The translations under genes and the position numbers were made by a program. DNA of 64,000 bases from Pseudomonas protegens (GTDB taxonomy: Bacteria; Pseudomonadota; Gammaproteobacteria; Pseudomonadales; Pseudomonadaceae), in the NCBI RefSeq assembly GCF_013407925.2, contig NZ_CP060201.1, forward strand, positions 6,681,001-6,745,000. Reading direction: 5' to 3'. The first letter of the stretch is position 1. The number at the start of each line of letters is the position of its first letter. This document shows positions 48,743-57,602 of the stretch, in pieces. The notes beneath the pieces were generated by a model. It was not told the origin of the DNA. It saw only the letters and a program-made list of their open reading frames with translations, and did no database searches.

Positions 48743-51530
48743 CACTCACCTGCTTCAAAGGAAGTTGGAAATGCCACAGGCCCTGTTCGGACTTGCCGGC
48801 GTAGCGTTGCCCCTGGACCTCGACCCGACAGGCACTGGCCGAACGCACCGAGAACTCCAGGTTGAATTGACCCGCGAACGAGAACGCCACCTGCCGGTCA
48901 TTCACATAACGCCAGTCCCGCAGAGGGATGTTCGCCAGTTCCAGGGCCGGACGCGGGTCACGCTCGGGACGCAGGGCCAGCAACGGCTGATCGCTGCTCA
49001 AGGCCACATAGCGCCCCTGGGGCAGATCGCGAACCCCGGCCACGCCCCGGGAGCGGCCGAGATCCGGCCAGCCGAGCGCCGGGTCCAGGCGCAGGGTGCG
49101 CAAGCCATCCAGGCCGCGCACCTGCCAGTCGCCGTCGGCGGTACGCGCCAGACTGGCCTGGTACAGGCCGTGGACCCGGTCCAGGTAGTCGCTCATCCAC
49201 AAGGACAGCGGCTGCTGGCCGCGCATGAACTGGTAGATCTCGGTCATGGCCTTGATCGAGGCCTGCTTGGTGCCCGAATAGAAGTGGTAGTACAGGTGAA
49301 TCCCGCGCAGACGCCGCGGGCTGTCGGTCAGCTCGAAGGTGTCGATCACATCGCGGAAACCGTAATACGGGCCCTTCCAGAGGTTGGTGTACATGTTCTC
49401 GTTGATCACCGGCGCGTAGTACTGCAGACCGCCTTCGGTGGGACGCAGCAAGGGGTACAGGCCGGTCAGCGACGAGTTGGCCTTGGTCAGGATGGTCTGC
49501 CCGCCGTTGACGTTCTTCAGCCCGGCGGCGTAGGCCATCTTGATGGTGTCAGCGCTGGGCAGCGCGTCCCCCGGCCAGAAGATCAGCTTCACCGGCTTCT
49601 GCGCGGTAGTCAGGCGGCTGTTGATGTAGTCCCGCGAGCCGTAGATCTCACGCTTGTAGTCCAGGGTCTTGTACCCCGGAATGTTCAGGCGCAGGCCGTA
49701 TTCGGCGTGGAAGTCCTCGTCCTTCTTGGCCTTGTCCGGCTGCATGTAGAACGGGTGGCTGTAGGTGTGGGTGGCCACCTCGACCTTGGAATCGGCAAAG
49801 ATCTCCCGGGCAATCGGCTCCAGTTCCGGGGCGAGGAACGGCGACATGCCCTTGGGCCCGATCTCCCCTTCGATGATCGACACCGAGGTCAGGTACGGGT
49901 TGGGCCGGATGTAGTCGTCCAGCACCTGACGCCCGGAATACGGGGTCCCGCGCACTTCGGCGTGGGACGGAAAGCCGTCGCCGTCGATGTGCACCGTAGC
50001 GATCCGCCGGCCGTTCTCGGTGGAGGTGTCCGGGCGCGGTTGCGCCGGCAGGTGCAGGGCCTTCTGGATAAAGGCGAACGGGTCGAGAATCCAGCGGCTG
50101 CGCTCGACATTGGCTTCCACCACATAAGGCGCCAGGGCCATGCCGCCCCAGGCACCGATGGCTACGGGCGCGTACTTGCCGCCCTTGTCGTCCCCCAGCA
50201 GCAAGGCCGGTTTCGGCCCGTCGGGCAACAGCGTGACCCGGGTCAGTTCGCGGGTCCGCGCCACCACCGGTGCTTCGAAGCCACCGATCAGGCTCTTGTC
50301 CTGGCTCAGGATCTGCAGGGCGCCGCGTGCTCCAGGCGCCGCCAGGCCCAGCCCCAGGCGCTTGAGCAGCGCGCGGTCTTCGATCGGCAGGCCGGCCATG
50401 ATGGCCAGCGGCACCTGTTCGTCCAGGCGCTGGCCGATCCAGCGGCTTAAAGCACGGCTGTCCTGGGGCGGGCCGCTGGTCATCCACAGCACCACCCCAG
50501 CGTACAAGCCGGCGAAGCTGTAGGACGGCAGGCTGTCATCGGCCGGCAGGTAGTCCACGCGGTAGCCCAGGTATTCCAGCAGGCCGCCGAGCATGCGGTG
50601 CCCGGCGTGATCGTAGAGTTCGCCTTCACGCGGGTCATAGAGCATGGCGATGCGCCGCGGCTGCACTTCCACGGTGCTCAGGCCGATCGAGTTGAGGTCC
50701 GGGGTGGTGACCACCGGGATAAAGCCTTCCTGACTCAGTTGGCGCGCCAGCTTGCGCGCTTCTTCGCGGCGGCTGGGCGGCAAGTAGTCGATGGCCACCA
50801 AGGGAATGTTTTTTGCCCGCAGTGGCTTGAGTTCACCTTCGAGCCAGTTGCGGTCGGCCTCGGAAACCGGCCGATAACGCTTGGCCGCGGCATCCCAGCC
50901 GGCATGGATCGATTCGACGGCCACCGCCGAGGCGACGCCGTCGAGTTCGCCCAAGACCTCGAAACCGCGGTTGAAAAACAGTTTCAGGTTGGGCAAGCGG
51001 CTGTGCAGTTCCCGCAGGAACGACGCCAGGGCGTGGCGTTGCGCTTCGCGCTGGGCTTCGGGGAGCAACTGGAAACTGTCCAGGGTATCGAGGAACAGAC
51101 CGGCATAGCCCTGGTCCTGCAAGGCCTTGGCGCGCTTGAACAGATGTTCGCGCCAGGCCGGGGTGGCGATGTCCATCACCTGGCTGTCCCAGGCCTTGTT
51201 GCGGATCGCGCTGGCGCCCTGGGTCAGGGCCTGTTTGTCGAGTGCCACGCGGTCGCCGTCGAACTCGCCCACCGACAGGTAGGCGAACGGCTGGCTGCCC
51301 AGCTTGCGCAAGGTGGCGACATCCGCGGTGCGCATATGACCGGGCTCGACCACCGCCCACTCGAACTGCGCCAGTTCCTCCAGCGGAGGTCGTTCGGCGT
51401 ACCAGAAGCCGACGCTGGCAGGCGCCGGCGGCGCGGCCTGTACCAGCGAAGGGGTTACACACAAAGCCAATGCGGTAAACAGGCGCCGAACCATGTTGAA
51501 GACACGCCCCCTGCGAAACTCGATGTCCAT
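48720..51530 (-). CDS. pelA: PelA, Pel deacetylase/hydrolase
   Basis: 936 aa periplasmic enzyme. The signal peptide lies around residues 13-32. The N-terminal glycoside hydrolase domain (about 38-290) shows candidate acidic residues in FLDTLDSF and VAVESIHAGW. A Rossmann-like region follows, then a CE4-type deacetylase (about 510-810) with metal-site sequences VHIDGDGFPSH and THTYSHPFY, and a C-terminal beta domain. PelA deacetylates and trims Pel in the periplasm. An ATG twelve codons downstream is an alternative start, but 51530 has the better ribosome binding site. Confidence 0.94.
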   Translation of the reverse strand: MDIEFRRGRVFNMVRRLFTALALCVTPSLVQAAPPAPASVGFWYAERPPLEELAQFEWAVVEPGHMRTADVATLRKLGSQPFAYLSVGEFDGDRVALDKQALTQGASAIRNKAWDSQVMDIATPAWREHLFKRAKALQDQGYAGLFLDTLDSFQLLPEAQREAQRHALASFLRELHSRLPNLKLFFNRGFEVLGELDGVASAVAVESIHAGWDAAAKRYRPVSEADRNWLEGELKPLRAKNIPLVAIDYLPPSRREEARKLARQLSQEGFIPVVTTPDLNSIGLSTVEVQPRRIAMLYDPREGELYDHAGHRMLGGLLEYLGYRVDYLPADDSLPSYSFAGLYAGVVLWMTSGPPQDSRALSRWIGQRLDEQVPLAIMAGLPIEDRALLKRLGLGLAAPGARGALQILSQDKSLIGGFEAPVVARTRELTRVTLLPDGPKPALLLGDDKGGKYAPVAIGAWGGMALAPYVVEANVERSRWILDPFAFIQKALHLPAQPRPDTSTENGRRIATVHIDGDGFPSHAEVRGTPYSGRQVLDDYIRPNPYLTSVSIIEGEIGPKGMSPFLAPELEPIAREIFADSKVEVATHTYSHPFYMQPDKAKKDEDFHAEYGLRLNIPGYKTLDYKREIYGSRDYINSRLTTAQKPVKLIFWPGDALPSADTIKMAYAAGLKNVNGGQTILTKANSSLTGLYPLLRPTEGGLQYYAPVINENMYTNLWKGPYYGFRDVIDTFELTDSPRRLRGIHLYYHFYSGTKQASIKAMTEIYQFMRGQQPLSLWMSDYLDRVHGLYQASLARTADGDWQVRGLDGLRTLRLDPALGWPDLGRSRGVAGVRDLPQGRYVALSSDQPLLALRPERDPRPALELANIPLRDWRYVNDRQVAFSFAGQFNLEFSVRSASACRVEVQGQRYAGKSEQGLWHFQLPLKQVSDGQLFCN

Positions 51531-51609
51531 AACTCACTCTTCAGTAGATCAATCGGCACACCATCAGGCTGTCGAGCTCCGGCTCGCCGGAACGCTCAAG
51601 GCCAGGAAG

Positions 51610-52542
51610 CTAGAGACTGCGGTACAGCTGGGCCAGGCCCTCCCCGAGACGGGTCGGCGTCCCCAGGACGAAGCGCTCGCGCAAACGTCGGTTGTCGGCC
51701 TTCGAATGGCGGATATCACCGGGTCGCGCCGCGGCATGATTCACCTGCAGCGGCTGGCCGCTGATCTGTTGCAGGGTCGCGATCAGGTCGTTGAGGCTGG
51801 TCACGCCACCCAGGCCGACGTTGGTGGCATCGATCGCCGGTGCAGGTTGCTCAAGGCCCTGGACCAGGATCTTCACCAGGTCGGCGACATAGACGAAATC
51901 CCGGGTCTGCCCGCCATCGCCGAACAGGGTGATCGGCCGCTGGCTCCTGGCCCGTTCGCTGAAGATGCTGATCACCCCGGAATACGGCGAGGAAGGGTCC
52001 TGGCGCGGACCGAAAATATTGAAAAAGCGCAGGATTACCGGTTCCAGGCCATGCTGGCGACGGTAGAAATCCAGGTAGTACTCGCTGGCGAGCTTGTCAG
52101 ATGCGTAGGGCGTGAGGGGCGACTTGGGCGTCTGTTCATCGATCGCGGTGCCCTCGCCGTTATTGCCATAGACCGCGGCGCTGGAAGCGAACACCACCCG
52201 GCGGATACCCGCCGCGACCATGGCCTCGCAGACCCGCAGGGTGCCGATGAAGTTGCTCTGGTGGGTGCGCACCGGGTCTTCGACCGAGGCCTGCACCGAA
52301 GCCACCGCCGCCAGGTGCACCACCGCGTCGCAGCCTTGCATGGCCGTGGCCAGGAGCGTGGCATCGGCGACATCACCGACCGTGAGTTGCAGGCCGTGAT
52401 GGGTCATAGGCAGATTGCTGGTCTTGCCAGTGGACAGATCATCCAGCACATGAACGGCATAGCCTTTGGCCAACAGCGCATCGACCAAGTGCGAACCAAT
52501 GAAACCGGCGCCACCCGTAACCAGTATCCGTTCAGTAGACAT
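51610..52542 (-). CDS. pelX: PelX-like UDP-N-acetylglucosamine C4-epimerase
   Basis: 310 aa extended short-chain dehydrogenase: NAD site GGAGFIGS (residues 10-17), catalytic SSAAVYG and YASDK (Tyr-x3-Lys), and sugar-site FFNIFGPRQ. It lies first in the pel transcription unit, 79 bases ahead of pelA. That is the arrangement known from P. protegens, where PelX supplies UDP-GalNAc for Pel. In P. aeruginosa the related gene is not in the operon. Confidence 0.88.
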   Translation of the reverse strand: MSTERILVTGGAGFIGSHLVDALLAKGYAVHVLDDLSTGKTSNLPMTHHGLQLTVGDVADATLLATAMQGCDAVVHLAAVASVQASVEDPVRTHQSNFIGTLRVCEAMVAAGIRRVVFASSAAVYGNNGEGTAIDEQTPKSPLTPYASDKLASEYYLDFYRRQHGLEPVILRFFNIFGPRQDPSSPYSGVISIFSERARSQRPITLFGDGGQTRDFVYVADLVKILVQGLEQPAPAIDATNVGLGGVTSLNDLIATLQQISGQPLQVNHAAARPGDIRHSKADNRRLRERFVLGTPTRLGEGLAQLYRSL

Positions 52543-52765
52543 AGATCATCCCAAGAAAAATATCGTCGCTACGCCGATTCAAGCTAGCACACCCACTGAA
52601 AACACCATGGCTAATAGCTGCCATGAGCGTCATGTGCCGGGGTGGCTGTGGTCTTCCAAAGGCTCTAGCGCCTTGGCTTGAGCCGATCCGATGATGTTGG
52701 CGTCAAAAAAACATCAATAAAATCAACTGCTCAGCGAGCGCATACTGGGGTGAAAAAGCCATTAC

Positions 52766-52779
52766 GTCAATATTACGTC
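52766..52779 (-). promoter_or_regulatory. Possible second FleQ box (weak)
   Basis: GTCAATATTACGTC matches the first half of the FleQ consensus GTCAATAAATTGAC exactly but the second half poorly (9 of 14 overall). It lies 50 bases closer to pelX than the better site at 52816. Paired FleQ boxes are known at the P. aeruginosa pel promoter. Confidence 0.35.
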
Positions 52780-52815
52780 TAAAAATGCCGACCCTTAAAA
52801 ATCATTGAACTTTTA

Positions 52816-52829
52816 GCCAATATGTTGAC
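52816..52829 (-). promoter_or_regulatory. FleQ box candidate upstream of pelX-pelA
   Basis: On the minus strand this reads GTCAACATATTGGC, matching the FleQ consensus GTCAATAAATTGAC at 11 of 14 positions including both half-sites. FleQ represses pel at low c-di-GMP and activates it at high c-di-GMP in P. aeruginosa. The site lies about 270 bases upstream of pelX. Confidence 0.5.
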
Positions 52830-52869
52830 GTAGAGCCTCGGCAGCCATTCCCGACCACTGAGCGCGCGC

Positions 52870-53000
52870 GGGATCATGCCTGCGACAGTCCGCCGCACCC
52901 GCGGCTGCCTGTGTCGCGATCCAGCGCGGCCACTGCCGCATCGGCGGGCTCCAGGCCAGCACCCTGCAAGCAGGTCACATCGTGCGTCAGCCTGTCGCAC
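52870..53000 (+). promoter_or_regulatory. Cobalamin-riboswitch-like leader before a TonB receptor gene (tentative)
   Basis: The leader of the TonB receptor gene contains, in the order of the cobalamin riboswitch, GGGA (52870), CCGCCGC, CCCGC-n-CTG-n-TGT, GCCACTG (52929-52935) followed by a small hairpin and GGG-n-AGG, then GCAAGCAGG near 52966. The match to GGGAAGG and to the B12 box is imperfect and the 5' GGTG element is not evident. GCGACAG (52882-52888) can pair with CTGTCGC (52992-52998). It may be a degenerate riboswitch or coincidence. The rest of the gap to the gene (53001-53144) shows nothing more. Confidence 0.3.
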
Positions 53001-53144
53001 CCAGGCCGGGTGGCCCCTGGCAAGACTTTCGATCCAGGCCTGCGGAAAATACCGGCCCGTTACCGTCCCTATCTGCCTTCCCCCCTCTGGCCTGTCCGGC
53101 CGGCGATGGCCCCGGGGGAAGTCCTGGCTGTCTGGAAGTTGCCC

Positions 53145-55235
53145 ATGCCTGTTCTTGTCACTTTGCCCCGGGCAAAGAATCCGTGCCCATCCCCTGCCCT
53201 GTGGCCGCTGCTGAGCTGCGGCTTGCTCGCCCTGAGTCCGCTGTCCACCGCCTTGGCTGAAACGGCCAAGGTCGAGAACTCGGCCCTGACCCTGGGCACC
53301 GTCACCGTCCAGGGCGGCGATGCCGAAGGCAGCGGCCCCTTGAGTACCCGCAGCGTGCTCAGTTCGGTGGACATCCTGGGCAGCGACATCCTGGAAAAGA
53401 TGCCGGTCAACTACAGCTGGGAGCTGTTCAGCCGCGCGCCGGGGGTGATGCTCACCGAGTTCAACCAGGGCACGACGTCCGGCAAGATCTCCTTTCGCGG
53501 CTTCAACGGCGAGGGCGAGGTCAACGCGGTCAAGCTGCTGATCGACGGCATTCCGAGCAACAGCAACGACGGCAACATGCCGTTCATGGACATGATCTTC
53601 CCCATGGAGCTGGACAGCATCGAAGTGGTGCGCGGCACCAGCGATGCCCGCTACGGCCTGAACAACATCGCCGGCAATGTGAACATGCTCACGCGCAGCG
53701 GCGGCGACTACACCAAGGCACGACTGCGCTACGGCAGCTTCAATACCCAGGAAACCCAGCTGGCCAAGGGCATCGAAGGCAGCAACTGGACCCAGAACTA
53801 CTTCTTCGCCTACCAGAAGGCCGATGGCTATCGCGACCACGCCCAAGCGGACAAATTCTCCCTGTCCGGCAAATGGTTCTACACACCGGACGACGGCCGC
53901 TACCGCATCGGCCTGATCGCCCGGCACTACGAAACCGAGGCCCAGGAACCGGGCTACCTGAGCCAGAGCGATGCCCATCAGCACCCGACGATGAGCAACA
54001 GCTACAACGCCACGGACAAAGGCACGCGGCGCATGAACCAGCTCAGCCTGCATCTGGACACGGATCTGGCCGACACCCTGGCCTGGTCGGCCAAGACCTA
54101 CGTCAACACCTTCGACGATCGGCGCTGGACCCAGTACTGGCGCACCAGCTCGCAGCAGGAGCGCGACACCTACGAAACCCAGTACGGCGCCCTCAGCTCC
54201 CTGACCTTGCGCCCGCAAGTCAGCTGGCTCCATGCCTTTGCGCTGGAAGGCGGCGCGGATGTGCAACAGCAGCAGAACCGCAGCGAGCGCTACCGCACCC
54301 AGAACCGCGCGCGCCTGGCCCAGACCCGGGATCAGCAGTTCGACTTCGACACCTACGGCGCTTACCTGCAGGCCGAGATCAAGCCGTTCGAGTCGCTGAA
54401 GATCGTGCCGGCGTATCGCGTCGACAAGATCCAGGGCGACTTCACCAACCAAATGACCGGCCTGGACTACGACATCAACGACTACGGGCTGATCAAGCAA
54501 CCCAAGCTCAGCGTGGTGTATTCGCCCTGGACCGTGGCCAGTCTTTACGCCAACTGGGGCCGCACCTTTCAGGTCGGCACCGGCGCGGCGGCGTACAAGA
54601 TCCCGCCCCGCGACACCGACCTGGCGCCGTCGATCAACGAAGGCTGGGAAACCGGGATCAAGTTCACCCCCACGGACTGGCTCGATGGCCGCGTCGCCTA
54701 CTGGCGCCAGGACGCCAGCGGCGAAGTCAGCCGCCGGCTCAACGACCCCAGCGGCGAGTCGGACAACGTCGGCGAAACCCGGCGCTGGGGCTACGACCTG
54801 CAGTTGAACCTGCACCCCGACGAACGTACCGACCTGTGGCTGGCGTACTCCTGGCAGTACTCGAAAATCCTCAAGCCCAGCGCCACCCTGCCCAACAGCC
54901 AGGGCCAGGAAATCGACCACATTCCCCATCACCTGTACAACGCCGGTGTCAGCTACCACCTGACCCCTGTCCTGCAACTGACTGCCTGGATGAACGGCCA
55001 GACCCACTACTACCTGGAGCGGGAAAACACCCAGGGCACCTATGGCGGTTACGTGCTGATGAACCTTGGCGCCACCTACAAGGTCACTGAGTCGGTGAGT
55101 GTCGACCTGCAGTTGAAGAACCTCACCAACCGCTATTACGAATACGTCTGGTATGACCCGGACGGCGCCAAGGCCTCGCTGCACTCGCCGGGCGACGGCC
55201 GCGCGCTTTATACCGGCATCACTTTGGACTTCTGA
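53145..55235 (+). CDS. TonB-dependent outer-membrane receptor
   Basis: 696 aa from the ATG at 53145 (GGAAG before it). The frame is open 78 codons further upstream, but that stretch does not look like a receptor N terminus. A signal peptide ends near ALA, then a plug domain (FRGFNGEGEVNAVKLLIDGIPS, VEVVRGTSDARYGLNNIAGNVNM style) precedes a 22-strand barrel ending in an aromatic residue (ITLDF). The ligand is not evident. It is followed by copC in the same direction and converges on the methanobactin operon, so uptake of a metal chelate, possibly copper-methanobactin, is one possibility. Cobalamin is another if the leader is a riboswitch. Confidence 0.85.
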   Translation: MPVLVTLPRAKNPCPSPALWPLLSCGLLALSPLSTALAETAKVENSALTLGTVTVQGGDAEGSGPLSTRSVLSSVDILGSDILEKMPVNYSWELFSRAPGVMLTEFNQGTTSGKISFRGFNGEGEVNAVKLLIDGIPSNSNDGNMPFMDMIFPMELDSIEVVRGTSDARYGLNNIAGNVNMLTRSGGDYTKARLRYGSFNTQETQLAKGIEGSNWTQNYFFAYQKADGYRDHAQADKFSLSGKWFYTPDDGRYRIGLIARHYETEAQEPGYLSQSDAHQHPTMSNSYNATDKGTRRMNQLSLHLDTDLADTLAWSAKTYVNTFDDRRWTQYWRTSSQQERDTYETQYGALSSLTLRPQVSWLHAFALEGGADVQQQQNRSERYRTQNRARLAQTRDQQFDFDTYGAYLQAEIKPFESLKIVPAYRVDKIQGDFTNQMTGLDYDINDYGLIKQPKLSVVYSPWTVASLYANWGRTFQVGTGAAAYKIPPRDTDLAPSINEGWETGIKFTPTDWLDGRVAYWRQDASGEVSRRLNDPSGESDNVGETRRWGYDLQLNLHPDERTDLWLAYSWQYSKILKPSATLPNSQGQEIDHIPHHLYNAGVSYHLTPVLQLTAWMNGQTHYYLERENTQGTYGGYVLMNLGATYKVTESVSVDLQLKNLTNRYYEYVWYDPDGAKASLHSPGDGRALYTGITLDF

Positions 55236-55313
55236 TCAACCACCCTGCCCGGGCGCAGGTCGCCCGGGTCAAGTCGCCCATTTGTACCCACACCTTGATA
55301 AGAGGCACCGCCC

Positions 55314-55688
55314 ATGACCGCCTACGGTTCGAAAAAAATCCTCACCACCCTGGCCTTGCTGGCTTCCCTGACCAGCGCCGGTTCGGCGTTCGCCCATGCT
55401 CATCTGAAGAGCGAAACCCCGGCCGCCGACACCACCGTCAGCGCGCCGAAGGAATTGCGCCTGGTGTTTTCCGAAGGTGTCGAAGCGCAGTTCACCCAGG
55501 TCAAGATCAGCACCGGGAACACGGACGTGGCGATCAAGAGCATTGCCAACGCTGCGGGCGATCAGAAGACCCTGATCGTCACCCCGCAACAGCCACTGGC
55601 CCCCGGCGAGTACAAGGTGCAGTGGCATGCGGTGTCGGTCGACACCCACAAGAGTGATGGCGCCTACGGTTTCACCGTCGGCAACTGA
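55314..55688 (+). CDS. copC: CopC-family periplasmic copper-binding protein
   Basis: 124 aa. The signal peptide ends AFA, giving a mature protein that begins with histidine (HAHLKSETPAAD). The N-terminal His plus the Asp and His of SVDTHKSDG make the Cu(II) site typical of CopC, and the rest has the expected beta-sandwich pattern. It lies 78 bases after the TonB receptor. Its last 25 bases overlap the 3' end of mbnM on the opposite strand. It supports a copper role for the whole region. Confidence 0.9.
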   Translation: MTAYGSKKILTTLALLASLTSAGSAFAHAHLKSETPAADTTVSAPKELRLVFSEGVEAQFTQVKISTGNTDVAIKSIANAAGDQKTLIVTPQQPLAPGEYKVQWHAVSVDTHKSDGAYGFTVGN

Positions 55689-57037
55689 GCCTGAGCGTCG
55701 CCCATGGCTGCAGCGAGCCCGCAAGGTTGCGGGCTCGCTGCGCGGATGCACTGAATACGCCTGGCCAGCCACAGCAGGGCCAGCGCTTCCGGCACCAGCA
55801 CATATCCGTAGGCAACCAGCGGCAGGTCCAGGCGCAACCCGAGCGCCAGGAGCGGCAAGCCAATCGCCCATCCCAGCAACGCATCCACCTTGGCGATGGC
55901 GACAAACTCCCCCAGGCTCTGCAAGGCCGCGCGCATGGCATTGCCGGCCAGACGCAGCGGCAGCGACAACCCCAGCATCAGCACGAAGCTGCTCCACCAC
56001 CGGTCCTGCTGGGCATACACCCACTGCCCCAGCCAGGGACCGAGCAGAATCAGTAGTCCACCCAGCAACGCCATGCCCGGCACGCCCAGGCGCAACAGCT
56101 GCTTGAGCAGCCGGCGCACCTCGTCCTGGGCAAGCCCCGCGAAGCGCATGGCCAGAAAGCGGATCAACGCCACCAGCGGCGCAAATACCAGCAAGGCCAG
56201 GAAGGTTCCCGCCGCGAAGGCATCCAGGCGCTGGGTATCGACCGGGGCAATCTGCGGCGCCGCGAACAGCACCAGGGTCACCAGCCCCAACAGTTGCATG
56301 GACAGCAGTCGCAGCCCTTCCCAGGCGCTCTGGCGCAGCACCGCCCTGGCCCAGTCCGCTGCGGGCAGCCAGCGTCCCCGGCCCATCAGCGGCTGCAAGC
56401 GCCGTAGCACCCAGGCGCAGGAACCCAGGTGCAGCAGCAGCGATGCCATGAAGCAACCGGCGAAGCCAAACCTCAGGCACTCGATGAACAGCAGGTTGAG
56501 CCCAGCCTTGGCCAGCAGCTCGCAGAGTTTCCAGCGCACCACCAGCGGCCCCTGTTGCGAGGCGTGCAGGATGAACGCCGCGCAGCCATTGAGCAGGCGC
56601 AACGGCGCCGACGCCACGAACCAGGGCATGGCGCTGAGCAGCAGGGCTCGCAGTGCGGCATCGTCAGCGCTGAGGCCAACCGCCAGCGGCGGATAGGCCA
56701 GCAAGCCGACCAGGCTCAGTAGCAGCCCGAGGATTGCCGCCAGCGTCAATGCACCACGCATCACCGGCCCCGCCTGCCCCTCGCGGAGCGCTCGGGCGAC
56801 CCGGACCGAAACCACCGACCCCAGGGCCATGCTGGCCAGCAGATCGAGCAGCGCCAGACGCGCCAGCATCACGTAGGCCGCCGGCATGCCCGGGGCCTGG
56901 TGCGCCAGCATGCCGAGGTCGATCTGGGCCAGCATCTGCGCCACCGCGAAGGCCAGCACCAGGGCCGCAAAACCGGCCCAGAACGCCCGGCTGCGCACCG
57001 TCAGCGCGGGCCTGTCCTGCTGTTCAACGCGGGACAT
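55664..57037 (-). CDS. mbnM: MbnM, MATE-family methanobactin exporter
   Basis: 457 aa integral membrane protein with about 12 hydrophobic segments and the general pattern of MATE multidrug efflux proteins (for example AQIDLGMLAHQAP near the first helix). MATE exporters called MbnM accompany mbnABC in methanobactin operons and are thought to export the product. I start at the ATG at 57037, which overlaps the last 14 bases of mbnC; the frame is open upstream inside mbnC but without a plausible start. The 3' end runs 25 bases into copC on the other strand. Confidence 0.82.
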   Translation of the reverse strand: MSRVEQQDRPALTVRSRAFWAGFAALVLAFAVAQMLAQIDLGMLAHQAPGMPAAYVMLARLALLDLLASMALGSVVSVRVARALREGQAGPVMRGALTLAAILGLLLSLVGLLAYPPLAVGLSADDAALRALLLSAMPWFVASAPLRLLNGCAAFILHASQQGPLVVRWKLCELLAKAGLNLLFIECLRFGFAGCFMASLLLHLGSCAWVLRRLQPLMGRGRWLPAADWARAVLRQSAWEGLRLLSMQLLGLVTLVLFAAPQIAPVDTQRLDAFAAGTFLALLVFAPLVALIRFLAMRFAGLAQDEVRRLLKQLLRLGVPGMALLGGLLILLGPWLGQWVYAQQDRWWSSFVLMLGLSLPLRLAGNAMRAALQSLGEFVAIAKVDALLGWAIGLPLLALGLRLDLPLVAYGYVLVPEALALLWLARRIQCIRAASPQPCGLAAAMGDAQAQLPTVKP

Positions 57038-57602
57038 CGGTCCAACCGGGAAAGCCGTCTTGCAGATGCCGACTGTGCAGCGTGAAATAGCCAAAGGCCG
57101 CCCCTGGCGCCGGCAAGGGTTCGGCCAGCTCGATCTGCTCGATGTCCCTGGCGCCTTCCAGGGTCTGGGTTTTCCAGCCGCAGACCAGGTCCGGCAGGTC
57201 CGCGGCGGCGAGGAAGATGCCATTGGCCTCGCTGCGGTCACCGGTGGCCCAGCGCGCCGCCGAGGCGCCCATCAGCTGGTAGCGCAAGGCCGGCGTCACG
57301 TGCCGGGCAAAGCTCGATTGCAGCAGCCAGACATCCAGCCACAGGTAGTAGGTCCAGTTCAGCGACAGCCGCTGCTGCGCCGCCCAGCTCATGAACGGGC
57401 GAAAGATCGCCAACCCGTCCGGCCCCGTCAGCTGCAGCAAGCCCGGGCAGATATCGAACAGGGTGTGCCAGTAGACCCGCAGGCTGCTGTCGATGCGCAC
57501 AAAGGCCCGGGAATCATGGGGGTAATCGCCCTGGCGTTGCGGCACGCTCAAGGCATGCAGCAGTTGGCTGTCGGTCCTGGGCAATGGGTGCTCGGTCTTC
57601 AT
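57024..57602 (-). CDS. mbnC: MbnC, partner protein of the methanobactin oxidase
   Basis: 192 aa, close to methanotroph MbnC in length. MbnC binds MbnB and the MbnA leader. The heterodimer oxidises core cysteines to oxazolone-thioamide pairs with O2. The sequence has no catalytic motif of its own that I recognise; assignment rests on size, an MbnC-like composition rich in W, L and Y (YWHTLFDICPGLLQL, LNWTYYLWLDVWLLQ), and position. Its ATG overlaps the mbnB stop (ATGA). Confidence 0.85.
   Translation of the reverse strand: MKTEHPLPRTDSQLLHALSVPQRQGDYPHDSRAFVRIDSSLRVYWHTLFDICPGLLQLTGPDGLAIFRPFMSWAAQQRLSLNWTYYLWLDVWLLQSSFARHVTPALRYQLMGASAARWATGDRSEANGIFLAAADLPDLVCGWKTQTLEGARDIEQIELAEPLPAPGAAFGYFTLHSRHLQDGFPGWTDVPR

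Noticed and set aside
45605..48865. Long plus-strand ORF across pelB.
   Set aside because: Antisense shadow of pelB. No ribosome binding site, and low-complexity composition.
52911..53144. In-frame N-terminal extension of the TonB receptor gene.
   Set aside because: The extension reads as non-receptor sequence and overlaps the structured leader. The ATG at 53145 has a Shine-Dalgarno and a proper signal peptide.
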